Of a stretch of 64,000 nucleotides of DNA, positions 22,878-30,768 are shown in pieces. Source of the stretch: Simonsiella sp051414845 (lineage in GTDB: Bacteria; Pseudomonadota; Gammaproteobacteria; Burkholderiales; Neisseriaceae); assembly GCA_051414845.1 (NCBI GenBank), contig CP183313.1, positions 248,001-312,000 of the forward strand, given 5' to 3'. Each line of letters starts with the position of its first letter. The stretch's first letter is position 1. Below the pieces are notes generated by a model. The model ran no database searches. It had not been told where the DNA came from and saw only the letters and a program-made list of their open reading frames with translations. The position numbers were made by a program, and so were the translations under genes.

Positions 22878-24056
22878 ATGGCAAACAAATACCGACTCAA
22901 AGACAAAAGTGGTAAAGAAATAGTAACCAAAATTTATGGCGGACGCTCTTCTGCAGGGCGTGATACTTTATCGCCAGACATTTTAAAGGGTTTAACCCCT
23001 GAACAACATTGTCAGGCAATGATTAAAAAAGATGGCGGCGGCTATTTTAAACGCGCACGCGATGAAGAAGACCAATGCTGGTTACCTAGCTGGAATTATC
23101 AGGGTGAAGAATTTATTGCGCCTGTTTATAGCTATATGTATCAAGTTTGCCAAGATTTAGAAATCACAGGCACGCTCAATGGCAAGGCAACAGCAGCAAA
23201 AGAACTGTCTGCATTAAAAGGTGGCGAGCGTGTGGTGATTACCGCCAATCAAACCGTAACTTGGACGATAAGCAATGCAAGTAAGCTAGAAAAAGTGGCA
23301 ATGAATGAAACCACTTATTCCTTTACGATGCCAAAATCAGGCACATTTACGATTAAAGCAACAGGAAAATGCGACCCGAGTAAAAGTAAAAATTATACGG
23401 TAGGGGTTAAAGCGGTTGAGCCAGTTAAGCCGCCAATGACAGATTTACAATTTCCTAAAGATAAATTTGTTGAAGAGCTTTATAAGGCAATGAAAGAATT
23501 TGGTATTACTGAAAAAAATGATATAGCAGGATTTTTAGGTAATGTTGAACATGAAACTATGGGCTTTAGCAGCTTAACAGAAGGGGAAGGTTTGAAATAT
23601 AGATTTAGTGTTTGGAAAACCATTAATGACAATACAAAAAATTGGGTAGCACAAAAAGGTTCTTCTGCAGAAAGTGAATTTAATAAATTATCTGAAAAGC
23701 AAAAAATAAATATTATGTATCATGCTATGAATGGTAACAATAAACCTAATGATGGCTGGGATTTTAGAGGTAGAGGTGCCATTCAATTAACAGGTAGAGG
23801 TAACTATCAAGGTTTTGCAGATTATATTAAACGCCCAGATATTATGAATAATCCTAATTTAATTGCTACTGATGTTTCATTAGCTGCACGTGCGTCTGCA
23901 TGGTTTTGGAAAAAAGGCTCAAAAGCAAGTTCTTATGCGTTACAAGGTAGCTGGGAAAAATCTAGGTCAACCGTAAACAAAGGAAGAGGGATGGAAGATA
24001 CGCTAAGAAGAATTAATAATTATTTGAATAATAATGGATTAATTCCATTGCCCTAA
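22878..24056 (+). CDS. GH19-type glycoside hydrolase (peptidoglycan hydrolase-like), candidate secreted effector
   Basis: 392 residues with a good ribosome site (AAAAGGAAATCATC before ATG) but no signal peptide. Residues 1-95 form an unrecognised N-terminal domain. Residues ~96-180 look like an Ig-like beta domain (ITGTLNGKA ... TFTIKATGK). From ~190 to the end is a GH19 domain: FLGNVEHETMGF with catalytic Glu226, a second acidic site at Glu235 or Glu237, and FRGRGAIQLTGRGNY (296-310), typical of GH19 phage endolysins. It should cleave the glycan of peptidoglycan or chitin-like polymers. The second half is much more AT-rich than neighbouring housekeeping genes, which suggests transfer. Two small exported proteins follow, so an effector with immunity proteins is plausible; a prophage endolysin is the alternative, but no phage genes are near. 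Confidence 0.75.
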   Translation: MANKYRLKDKSGKEIVTKIYGGRSSAGRDTLSPDILKGLTPEQHCQAMIKKDGGGYFKRARDEEDQCWLPSWNYQGEEFIAPVYSYMYQVCQDLEITGTLNGKATAAKELSALKGGERVVITANQTVTWTISNASKLEKVAMNETTYSFTMPKSGTFTIKATGKCDPSKSKNYTVGVKAVEPVKPPMTDLQFPKDKFVEELYKAMKEFGITEKNDIAGFLGNVEHETMGFSSLTEGEGLKYRFSVWKTINDNTKNWVAQKGSSAESEFNKLSEKQKINIMYHAMNGNNKPNDGWDFRGRGAIQLTGRGNYQGFADYIKRPDIMNNPNLIATDVSLAARASAWFWKKGSKASSYALQGSWEKSRSTVNKGRGMEDTLRRINNYLNNNGLIPLP

Positions 24057-24084
24057 TAATGATAAAGTTCAGGAGTTTATATAT

Positions 24085-24528
24085 ATGAAAAAAATTATAT
24101 TTTTACTATTATTCAGCACCAGCATTTTTGCTAATGCAAAAGATACACTTGAGTTCTCGTGTGATACAGAATATAACGGTAAAATAACAATTCATTCAAC
24201 ACCTAAGAAAGCATATTATATTTACCGTTTTTATAAAAATGGACAATTAAAATTAGTCATTAAGCAAAATCGTAAACAAACATTAAAATTAAGCCAAGAG
24301 TATCTAGCTATGGCTAGATATAATGTTCATAGTATGTATTTTAAGAATGGAAACTATGCTTATAATGTTTATTCTGAGTGGAATTATGACCCTAAAAATG
24401 AAATGCTTGATTATGCAGGTGGTGTCTTAATAGGTAAGGCGGGTGATAAAAATGATTTACCTGAAATGTTAGACTGTATTAAAGTGTATAAAGCATTAGA
24501 TGGCGAGAATTTAATTCATAAATATTAA
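24085..24528 (+). CDS. Small exported protein of unknown family, candidate immunity protein
   Basis: 147 residues with a clear Sec signal peptide (MKKIIFLLLFSTSIFANA), leaving a mature protein of about 129 residues with two cysteines (in EFSCDTEY and LDCIKVY) that could form a disulfide. I do not recognise the family. It starts 28 nt after the GH19 gene with a CAGGAG ribosome site, so the two are probably co-transcribed. AT-rich composition matches the GH19 gene. Its periplasmic location is where protection against a peptidoglycan hydrolase would be needed; that role is inference. Confidence 0.65.
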   Translation: MKKIIFLLLFSTSIFANAKDTLEFSCDTEYNGKITIHSTPKKAYYIYRFYKNGQLKLVIKQNRKQTLKLSQEYLAMARYNVHSMYFKNGNYAYNVYSEWNYDPKNEMLDYAGGVLIGKAGDKNDLPEMLDCIKVYKALDGENLIHKY

Positions 24529-24538
24529 TTAATAACAA

Positions 24539-24568
24539 AGGCAGCCTGAAAATAATTTTTCAGGCTGC
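24539..24568. terminator. Inverted DUS pair between the two exported-protein genes
   Basis: AGGCAGCCTGAAAA pairs with TTTTTCAGGCTGCT around a short loop. It may reduce read-through from the GH19 pair into the LprI-like gene. Confidence 0.5.
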
Positions 24569-24592
24569 TTCATATGGAAATACGAGAAAATC

Positions 24593-25081
24593 ATGAAAAA
24601 AATCTTTTTACTTTTAACCCTTAGCTTAACTGTAAACGCCTTTGCTTATAATATTTATGAAGAATGGACAGAAGACTATGAGTATAATCCTAAGGCGCAT
24701 TATTCAATTAATAACAGGATTTATCATACTTATAATAATCGCCCAGCTCCATGTAATTACGCAAATGTTCCTGCTTTATTGGATTGTTATTCCACAGAAG
24801 TGAGCGTTATCAATTCATTCTTTCAGCATGTTCCTAATAAAATGAAAGCCAAAGGTTTTTCTGCCAAGCAAATTGCCCTTTTTAGAAAAGAACAGGCTCT
24901 GTTTGAAAAGCGTACTCGGCGATATTGTGATAGACAAGATGCGCTCCATTACTCAAAAGCACAAGGCTCTGGCAGCGGTATGTTGTATCAAAATTGTTTT
25001 TATGACCAGTATCACCCACGATTTTTAAAACTCAAAAAAATGTTGGGTGAGTCGCATCCTGTGAAGCTCAAACAAAAATAA
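24593..25081 (+). CDS. Exported LprI/DUF1311-like protein, possible lysozyme inhibitor or immunity protein
   Basis: 162 residues with a signal peptide (MKKIFLLLTLSLTVNAFA). The mature part has four cysteines (54, 65, 112, 135) spaced as in DUF1311/LprI proteins: LLDCYSTEV, then FRKEQALFEKRTRRYCD, then SGSGMLYQNCFYDQYHPRFL. Some LprI-family proteins inhibit lysozyme. Here it follows a GH19 hydrolase gene by two positions on the same strand, so inhibition of that enzyme is a reasonable inference but untested. The family match is by cysteine spacing and the 'RK.Q..F...R..YC' motif only. A DUS pair ends the unit. Confidence 0.65.
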   Translation: MKKIFLLLTLSLTVNAFAYNIYEEWTEDYEYNPKAHYSINNRIYHTYNNRPAPCNYANVPALLDCYSTEVSVINSFFQHVPNKMKAKGFSAKQIALFRKEQALFEKRTRRYCDRQDALHYSKAQGSGSGMLYQNCFYDQYHPRFLKLKKMLGESHPVKLKQK

Positions 25082-25086
25082 TTAAA

Positions 25087-25118
25087 AGGCTGCCTGAAAA
25101 TGTTATTTCAGGCAGCCT
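25087..25118. terminator. Inverted DUS pair acting as terminator
   Basis: AGGCTGCCTGAAA and TTTCAGGCAGCCT face each other with a 6-nt loop, just after the LprI-like gene. Confidence 0.6.
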
Positions 25119-25188
25119 AAAACATTTCATCTGCGTGCTACAATCACTTTTTTCAGGCAGCCTGAAACATATTCACGAAAAAATTATC

Positions 25189-27747
25189 ATGTCCACCGAA
25201 AAATCCTGTTTCCATTGCGGTCTCCCCGTTCCCGAAAATACAAACTTACCCATCACTTACGAGCAACACCAAGAGCCAACTTGCTGTGCAGGCTGCCAAG
25301 CGGTCGCGCAGGGGATTATTGACGCGGGGCTGGGCAATTATTACAAAAATCGCACCGCCAACGCGGAGAAAGCCGCTTTGCCTCCCGATGAAGTGTTGGC
25401 GCAACTGAAATTGTATGATTTGCCCGAAGTGCAGGCAGAATTTGTGGAGACGCTGCCTGAGAATGAACGTGAAGCGATGTTGATGTTAAGCGGCATTACC
25501 TGCGCCGCGTGTACTTGGTTGATTGAGCAGCGACTTTTGCGCAAATCGGGCGTGGGCAAAGTGGAATTGAATTACAGCACGCAAAGAGCGCGTGTGCGTT
25601 GGGATGATTCGCGCGTGAAATTGTCGGAACTGTTGTATTTGATTCAACAAACGGGCTACACCGCCGCGCCGTATGATGCGCAAAAAGTGGAAGAGCAAGC
25701 GCAAAAAGAGCGCAAAACCATGTTGATTCGGATTGCGGTCGCAGGTTTGGCGAGTATGCAAACGATGATGTTTGCGCTGCCCACTTATTTATATAAAGAC
25801 ATTGAAGAACAATATCTTAACATTTTGCATTGGGGCGGCTTTTTGATGGTGCTGCCTGCGATTTTTTATTCCGCGCAACCATTTTTCGCAGGCGCGTGGC
25901 GCGACTTTCGCAACAAACGCACGGGCATGGACACGCCGATTGTATTGGCGATTTCGCTCACATTTATCGCAGGTATTTATTCGCTCACGCAAAAAACAAG
26001 TAGCGGCTTGTATTTTGAAAGCATTGCCATGCTGGTGTTATTTTTGCTGATTGGGCGATTTGTGGAGCAATCGGCGAGGCGTAAGGCAGGCGATGCGGCG
26101 GAGCGGTTGGTCAAACTTGTGCCCGCGTTTTGCCATAAAGTTGTTGATTTACAAAATGAAAAAACTCAAGAGGCAGCGGTTGTTTCGCTGAAAGTAGGCG
26201 ATACGATTATAGTGCGTGCTGGCGAAATTGTGCCTGTGGACGGCGTGGTGTTGCGTGGCGAAAGCGAAATCAATGAAGCCATGCTGACGGGTGAAAGTGT
26301 GCCTGTTGCCAAGTTTTCAGGCAGTCAGGTAACGGCTGGTACGTTGAATGTGGCGAGTCCCTTGATGATTCAGGCGCAACAAGTCGGCAATCAAACGCGG
26401 CTGGCGCATATTGTGAAGCTGCTTGACCGCGCTTTGTCGCAAAAACCGCGTTTGGCTCAATTGGCGGAAAAATATGCCTCTGGTTTTACTTTGTCGTTGA
26501 TTATTATGGCGATTCCGACTTTTACCGCGTGGTGGTATTGGGCGGACGCGCAGACGGCGTTGTGGATTACGGTGGCGTTGCTGGTGATTACTTGCCCATG
26601 TGCCTTGTCGTTGGCAACCCCTGCGGCGTTGGCGGCGAGTACGGGGCGACTGGCGAGCGAAGGCGTGTTGATTGCGCGAGGGCATGCGTTGGAAACGTTG
26701 GCGCAAGTGAGCGATGCGGTGTTTGATAAAACGGGGACGCTGACGGCTGGGAAATTATCGGTCAATCAATTTGTTAATCTTTCAGGCAGCCTGCAAGATG
26801 TGGATTTGATTGAAATCGCGCAATTATTGGAACAGCATTCGGAACATCCGATTGCCAGGGCGATTTTGACTTACGACCGTCATTCCCGCGCAGGCGGGAA
26901 TCCAACTTCGGGCGATGAGATTATTGATTTAAATGCAGATTCGTCTTGCTCCACGATGGATTCCCGCCTGCGCGAGAATGACGGCGTGGAAGTTTTCAGG
27001 CAGCCTGAAATCCAAATCGCGCAAAAATTAAACAAAATCGGACATGGCGTTTCGGCGCAAATTACCTTGCGTGGCGAAACGCTGGTTTGGTCAATCGGTA
27101 AACCCGAATTTGTGGCGGAAATTTCAGGCAGCCTGCCTGAAAAAGTGCGCGAATTAGCCAAACTCGGCAGCGTGATTGCGCTGGGTAACCAAAACGGTTT
27201 TCAGGCAGCCTTTTTGTTGCACGACACGTTAAAAACAGATACCGCTGAAACATTGGCAAAATTAGCGCAACAAAACATCACATTACACATTTTGAGTGGC
27301 GACAATGAAGCGGCGGTGTCGCAGCTTGCCGCGCAACTGAATATCGCGCATTTTCGTGCCGCCGCCACGCCCGAAGACAAATTGGCGTATGTGCAAGCCT
27401 TGCAAGCGGACGGCAAGCGTGTATTGATGTTGGGCGATGGGATTAACGATGCGCCTGTATTGGCAGCGGCGAATGTGTCGGTGGCGGTTGCTGGCAGCGC
27501 GGATGTGGCACGAGATGGCGCGGATGTGGTTTTGCTGCACGATGATTTGGGCGCGTTGCCCAAGATGTTAGCGCAAGCAGCGAAAACGCAGCAGATTATC
27601 CGCCAAAATTTGTGGTGGGCGACTGGCTATAATTTTGTGGTCGTGCCGTTGGCGGTGCTGGGCTATGTTACGCCGTGGATTGCGGCGATTGGCATGAGCG
27701 CGAGTTCGTTGATTGTGGTGGGGAATGCGTTAAGGTTGCGGAAGTGA
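25189..27747 (+). CDS. Copper-transporting P-type ATPase, CcoI/FixI type, with an in-frame repeat insertion
   Basis: About 852 residues from ATG at 25189. The N-terminus has CFHCGLPVP and CCAGCQAV, the metal-binding ATPase-cat_bd domain of CcoI/FixI pumps, then a heavy-metal domain with GITCAACTWL. The pump core has the CPCALSLATP transmembrane motif, DKTGTL with the phosphorylated Asp, SEHPIARA, and GDGINDAPVLAAA. CcoI supplies copper to cbb3 cytochrome oxidase; the cco operon is not in this window. Odd: between AILTYD and the GHGVSAQI motif, a 106-bp dRS3-type element adds HSRAGGNPTSGDEI...MDSRLRENDG in frame, in a variable loop of the nucleotide-binding domain. DUS copies add VFRQPEI and ISGSLPEK. 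Confidence 0.88.
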   Translation: MSTEKSCFHCGLPVPENTNLPITYEQHQEPTCCAGCQAVAQGIIDAGLGNYYKNRTANAEKAALPPDEVLAQLKLYDLPEVQAEFVETLPENEREAMLMLSGITCAACTWLIEQRLLRKSGVGKVELNYSTQRARVRWDDSRVKLSELLYLIQQTGYTAAPYDAQKVEEQAQKERKTMLIRIAVAGLASMQTMMFALPTYLYKDIEEQYLNILHWGGFLMVLPAIFYSAQPFFAGAWRDFRNKRTGMDTPIVLAISLTFIAGIYSLTQKTSSGLYFESIAMLVLFLLIGRFVEQSARRKAGDAAERLVKLVPAFCHKVVDLQNEKTQEAAVVSLKVGDTIIVRAGEIVPVDGVVLRGESEINEAMLTGESVPVAKFSGSQVTAGTLNVASPLMIQAQQVGNQTRLAHIVKLLDRALSQKPRLAQLAEKYASGFTLSLIIMAIPTFTAWWYWADAQTALWITVALLVITCPCALSLATPAALAASTGRLASEGVLIARGHALETLAQVSDAVFDKTGTLTAGKLSVNQFVNLSGSLQDVDLIEIAQLLEQHSEHPIARAILTYDRHSRAGGNPTSGDEIIDLNADSSCSTMDSRLRENDGVEVFRQPEIQIAQKLNKIGHGVSAQITLRGETLVWSIGKPEFVAEISGSLPEKVRELAKLGSVIALGNQNGFQAAFLLHDTLKTDTAETLAKLAQQNITLHILSGDNEAAVSQLAAQLNIAHFRAAATPEDKLAYVQALQADGKRVLMLGDGINDAPVLAAANVSVAVAGSADVARDGADVVLLHDDLGALPKMLAQAAKTQQIIRQNLWWATGYNFVVVPLAVLGYVTPWIAAIGMSASSLIVVGNALRLRK
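26878..26983. repeat. dRS3-bounded element inside the copper ATPase gene
   Basis: CGTCATTCCCGCGCAGGCGG opens it and an inverted copy ending CGCGAGAATGACG closes it. The length and the edge sequence GGAATCCAACTT match the elements at 981-1085 and 40112-40216. It has no stop in the ATPase frame and is fully translated. A full DUS follows at about 26994. Confidence 0.8.
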
Positions 27748-27782
27748 TTTTCAGGCTGCCTGAAACAACAAGGAAATCTGAA

Positions 27783-28139
27783 ATGTCGCCACGCCAATAT
27801 TTAACCGATTTTATCGCACAGCAATACCAAGTTGTCCCTGAGTTTTTCTGGCGCAATTATCCTGATTATGCCGTGTTTCGCCATGCCCACAATCGTAAGT
27901 GGTTTGCCATGATGATGAATGTTTCAGGCAGCCTTGTGGGTTTGGACGCGGCGGATAAAGTGGATGTGATGAATGTGAAATTGCCGCCTGAATGGATGGC
28001 GCAGTTGAGTGGGTAAGCGGGTTTTGCGTCTGCTTATCATATGAATAAACGGCATTGGCTGTCGGTTTTATTGAATGGCAGCCTGCCTGAAAAACAGTTA
28101 ATCGATTTATTGCAAAGCAATTTCTTGCAAACGAAATGA
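27783..28139 (+). pseudogene. MmcQ/YjbR family protein interrupted by one stop codon
   Basis: The frame from ATG 27783 gives MSPRQYLTDFIAQQYQVVPE ... KLPPEWMAQLSG, then TAA at 28014-28016. It continues in the same frame as AGFASAYHMNKRHWLSVLLNGSLPEK to a TGA at 28137. YjbR proteins are about 115-120 residues and normally contain the MNKRHW block near the end, so the stop (one base from AAA) cuts off the conserved C-terminus. The family has a double-stranded DNA-binding-like fold with no firm function. A sequencing error is possible. Confidence 0.8.
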
Positions 28140-28146
28140 GTAAAAA

Positions 28147-28947
28147 ATGTCTGATGTACCTAATTATTTGAAAAATATACGCATTGTATTAAGCCGCACC
28201 AGCCACCCTGCCAATATTGGCTCAGCGGCGCGGGCGATGAAAACGATGGGTTTGAGCCAATTTTGTTTGGTGTCGCCCAATTTGATGGCAACGCCCATGA
28301 CATCTGAACCGCCTATTTTTACAGCAGAAAATGCGGCAAGTTTCAAGCTGCCTGAAGAAAGTTTTATCTTGGCATCGGGCGCGGTAGATGTGTTGGAAAA
28401 CGCAAACATTGTGGCAACTTTGCCTGAGGCATTGGCTGGGACGGTATTGAGTTGTGCGTTAACCAGTCGCCGCCGCGAATTGACCGCGCCTTTGCAAACA
28501 CCGCGCGAGCTGACGCCTGATTTATTGGCGGCGGCGCAAGCGGGGCAACAGGTGGCGTTGGTGTTTGGCAATGAGACGTTTGGGCTGAGCATTGATGAGG
28601 TGCAATGTTGCAATCGTTTGATGACGATTGCGGGCAATCCTGCTTATTTTTCGCTTAATTTGGCGCAGGCGGTACAGGTGGTTTGCTATGAATTGTTTAG
28701 CCAAGTGGACGCAGATTTATCGCATTTGAAGCCTGAACTGAACGCGGCAACGGCGGAGCAGGTGGCGGGCATGGTGCAGCATTTGGAAAACACAATGGAA
28801 GCGGTGGATTTTTTCCGTAGTCGCAACCAAGAACGCATGATGCGCCGTTTGCAAAATGTGTTTCAACGCGCGGATTTGACTACGGAAGATATTGATATTT
28901 TAAGAGGTTTTTATAATCGCGTGCAGCAGCGCGTGGCGGATAAATAG
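28147..28947 (+). CDS. trmJ: tRNA (cytidine/uridine-2'-O-)-methyltransferase TrmJ
   Basis: 266 residues of the SPOUT superfamily. The N-terminal motif IRIVLSRTSHPANIGSAARAMKTMG matches TrmJ, where Arg and Asn of this block take part in catalysis. The knot region has VALVFGNETFGLS and IAGNPAYFSLNLAQAVQ, which bind SAM. TrmJ methylates the ribose of nucleotide 32 in the anticodon loop of several tRNAs. The C-terminal helical tail (QERMMRRLQNVFQRADLTTED) is typical. It starts 7 nt after the broken yjbR frame, and tag follows after a DUS. Confidence 0.92.
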   Translation: MSDVPNYLKNIRIVLSRTSHPANIGSAARAMKTMGLSQFCLVSPNLMATPMTSEPPIFTAENAASFKLPEESFILASGAVDVLENANIVATLPEALAGTVLSCALTSRRRELTAPLQTPRELTPDLLAAAQAGQQVALVFGNETFGLSIDEVQCCNRLMTIAGNPAYFSLNLAQAVQVVCYELFSQVDADLSHLKPELNAATAEQVAGMVQHLENTMEAVDFFRSRNQERMMRRLQNVFQRADLTTEDIDILRGFYNRVQQRVADK

Positions 28948-28986
28948 TTTTCAGGCAGCCTGAAAGATGTTTTAAGGATTAACACG

Positions 28987-29523
28987 ATGAATTATTGTGA
29001 ATTTTGCAACGCTTTACCTGATGACACGCTCAATCCGAATAAAAAGTATCACGATACGGAATACGGTTTTGCACAAAGCGATGATAACGTGTTGTTTGAG
29101 CGTCTTATTTTGGAAATCAATCAGGCGGGTTTGAGCTGGACAACGATTTTAAACAAGCGTGCGGGTTTTCAGGCAGCCTATGCAGGGTTTAATGTGGCGA
29201 AAGTGGCAGCGTTTGATGAAACTGATGTGGTGCGTTTACTGAACGACGCGGGCATTATTCGCAATCGCTTGAAAATTCAGGCGGCGATTTTTAATGCGCA
29301 ACAGGTTTTGCGTTTACAAGCGGAATATGGCAGCCTGAAAAACTGGCTGGACGCACACCATCCGCGCGATAAAGCGGCTTGGGTGAAGTTGTTTAAATCA
29401 CAATTTAATTTTGTGGGCGGCGAGATTGTGGGCGAGTTTTTGACGAGTTTGGGCTATTTGTCGGGTGCGCATGTTGGAGATTGCCCTGTTTTTCAACAGT
29501 TGCAGCAACAAAATTCTGTGTAA
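28987..29523 (+). CDS. tag: DNA-3-methyladenine glycosylase I
   Basis: 178 residues, close to E. coli Tag. The zinc ligands of the family are present: Cys4, His22 (in YHDTEYG), His162 and Cys166 (in GAHVGDCPVF). The helix-hairpin-helix region and the substrate pocket block LILEINQAGLSWTTILNKRAGF are conserved. It removes 3-methyladenine from DNA in base excision repair. It lies 39 nt after trmJ and may share its transcript. A palindrome overlapping the stop codon likely ends transcription. Confidence 0.94.
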   Translation: MNYCEFCNALPDDTLNPNKKYHDTEYGFAQSDDNVLFERLILEINQAGLSWTTILNKRAGFQAAYAGFNVAKVAAFDETDVVRLLNDAGIIRNRLKIQAAIFNAQQVLRLQAEYGSLKNWLDAHHPRDKAAWVKLFKSQFNFVGGEIVGEFLTSLGYLSGAHVGDCPVFQQLQQQNSV

Positions 29524-29543
29524 AATCAATCTAGATTGATTTT
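29522..29543. terminator. Loop-less palindrome after tag
   Basis: A perfect 22-bp palindrome centred on CTAG with A4 and T4 flanks (AAAATCAATC and complement). It overlaps the tag stop codon and precedes the tRNA promoter. Confidence 0.55.
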
Positions 29544-29558
29544 GTATCGAGTTAATCC

Positions 29559-29587
29559 TTGACCGATTGGGTTTTGATTTCTATAAT
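29559..29587 (+). promoter_or_regulatory. Promoter of the tRNA cluster
   Basis: TTGACC (29559-29564), a 17-bp spacer and a perfect TATAAT (29582-29587), 19 bp before the first tRNA. Confidence 0.85.
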
Positions 29588-29605
29588 GCACATCTTTCAA
29601 GTCGT

Positions 29606-29683
29606 CGGGGCGTAGCGCAGCCCGGTTAGCGCATCTGCTTTGGGAGCAGAGGGTCGTGAGTTCGAATCCCACCGCCCCGACCA
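29606..29683 (+). tRNA. tRNA-Pro (UGG)
   Basis: A 78-nt cloverleaf starting CGGGGCG and ending CGCCCCGACCA with encoded CCA. The anticodon loop CTTTGGGAG shows TGG. Confidence 0.94.
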
Positions 29684-29718
29684 ATTCTTGAAAACAGTTT
29701 ATTACACGCCAGATGTAC

Positions 29719-29795
29719 GCGCCCGTAGCTCAACTGGATAGAGCACCGACCTTCTAAGTCGGGGGTTACGGGTTCGATTCCTGTCGGGCGTGCCA
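29719..29795 (+). tRNA. tRNA-Arg (UCU)
   Basis: A 77-nt cloverleaf with anticodon stem CCGAC/GTCGG and anticodon TCT. CCA is encoded. The first acceptor pair is G-U (GCGCCCG with CGGGCGT). Confidence 0.93.
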
Positions 29796-29812
29796 AGTTT
29801 TAAAAGTTTAAT

Positions 29813-29890
29813 GGTGGATGTAGCTCAGTTGGTTAGAGCATCGGATTGTGATTCCGAGGGTCGTGGGTTCGAGCCCCATCTTCCACCCCA
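29813..29890 (+). tRNA. tRNA-His (GUG)
   Basis: A cloverleaf with the extra 5' G at position -1 facing C73, as all bacterial tRNA-His, and anticodon GTG. CCA is encoded. The acceptor stem GTGGATG/CTTCCAC has a U-U mismatch at pair 6-67. Confidence 0.92.
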
Positions 29891-29894
29891 AATA

Positions 29895-29925
29895 AACCGC
29901 ATCAGATTTTCTGGTGCGGTTTTTT
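29895..29925 (+). terminator. Terminator of the tRNA cluster
   Basis: AACCGCATCAGA pairs with TCTGGTGCGGTT (with one G-T pair) and is followed by a T run. Confidence 0.88.
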
Positions 29926-30056
29926 CATATTACAAATTTGTTTTCAGGCTGCCTGAAAATTTGTAGTTCACCAAAAAAATCGAAGTAAATCAATTGATAA
30001 ACTATTTTTTCAGACAGCCAAATATTTTCAGGCTGCCTGAAAATAAAAGGAAATCC

Positions 30057-30689
30057 ATGAAACTCACCGCCGCCCATTGCAAACTCTTTAATCGTCCTTT
30101 TTTTCAGTTTGCGCAACTCAAACAACACGCGCCTGAAACGATTGAGCCGATGAAAGCCAATTATAAAGCCGCGTGGCAAGATTGGCGTGCCGTGATTGAA
30201 AGCGTAGCGGCGCAGTTGGGCGAACATCAGCCGCCTTTTGTCCCGCCACACATTGAACGCTGGTGTAACGGCTGGCAAGTGCGCGCGCATTTTTTTGCTT
30301 ATTTTAAATATGCGCAATTTGCACAAGATGCGCCGATTTTGTCGGTGTTGCTCAATCGACGCCGCTTGACCGTTAGTCTAGATTGGCATTGTTACAAAGC
30401 TGACCGCTCTACGATTGCCTTGCCCAGTTATCAAAACGCCTTTGCTGGTTTAGACCGCACGCGTTTTGGCGATTTTGAGATTTGGCATGGCAGCGACAGC
30501 GAATATGACGATTATCCACCACTTTTCAGGCTGCCTGAAAATGGCTTAAACCTGCGCGATAAACAAGATTTTTTGATTATTGGCAAGCACTTAAATGCTG
30601 CTGAAATTCAGCGTTATGAAGTGGATGAGTGGATAGTAGAACAGATTTTGGCTCTGTTGCCGCTTTATGAGCAATGCTTTGTCGAATAA
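30057..30689 (+). CDS. Conserved protein of unknown function (possibly HI_0552-like)
   Basis: 210 residues from ATG 30057, which has AAAGGA 5-6 nt upstream; earlier codons are DUS-derived. There is no signal peptide or membrane segment. It is rich in aromatic residues (CKLFNRPFFQFAQL, FFAYFKYAQF, VSLDWHCYKAD) and ends in a long acidic helix. The look is that of the HI_0552 family of Pasteurellaceae and Neisseriaceae, whose function is unknown; I give this family name with low certainty. DUS sequences are translated as FRLPENG. It lies alone between the tRNA cluster and a lipoprotein gene. Confidence 0.6.
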   Translation: MKLTAAHCKLFNRPFFQFAQLKQHAPETIEPMKANYKAAWQDWRAVIESVAAQLGEHQPPFVPPHIERWCNGWQVRAHFFAYFKYAQFAQDAPILSVLLNRRRLTVSLDWHCYKADRSTIALPSYQNAFAGLDRTRFGDFEIWHGSDSEYDDYPPLFRLPENGLNLRDKQDFLIIGKHLNAAEIQRYEVDEWIVEQILALLPLYEQCFVE

Positions 30690-30768
30690 TGCTTTTTTTT
30701 CTTGCTTAAATGCCTAAATTTTCATAACATTACACGCACTTACACCAACCCAACCAAAGGAACATCAA

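Noticed and set aside
22878..25081. Type VI secretion or prophage structural genes near the GH19 gene
   Set aside because: None is visible on either side; the neighbours are a LURP-one-like gene, parE and a copper ATPase.
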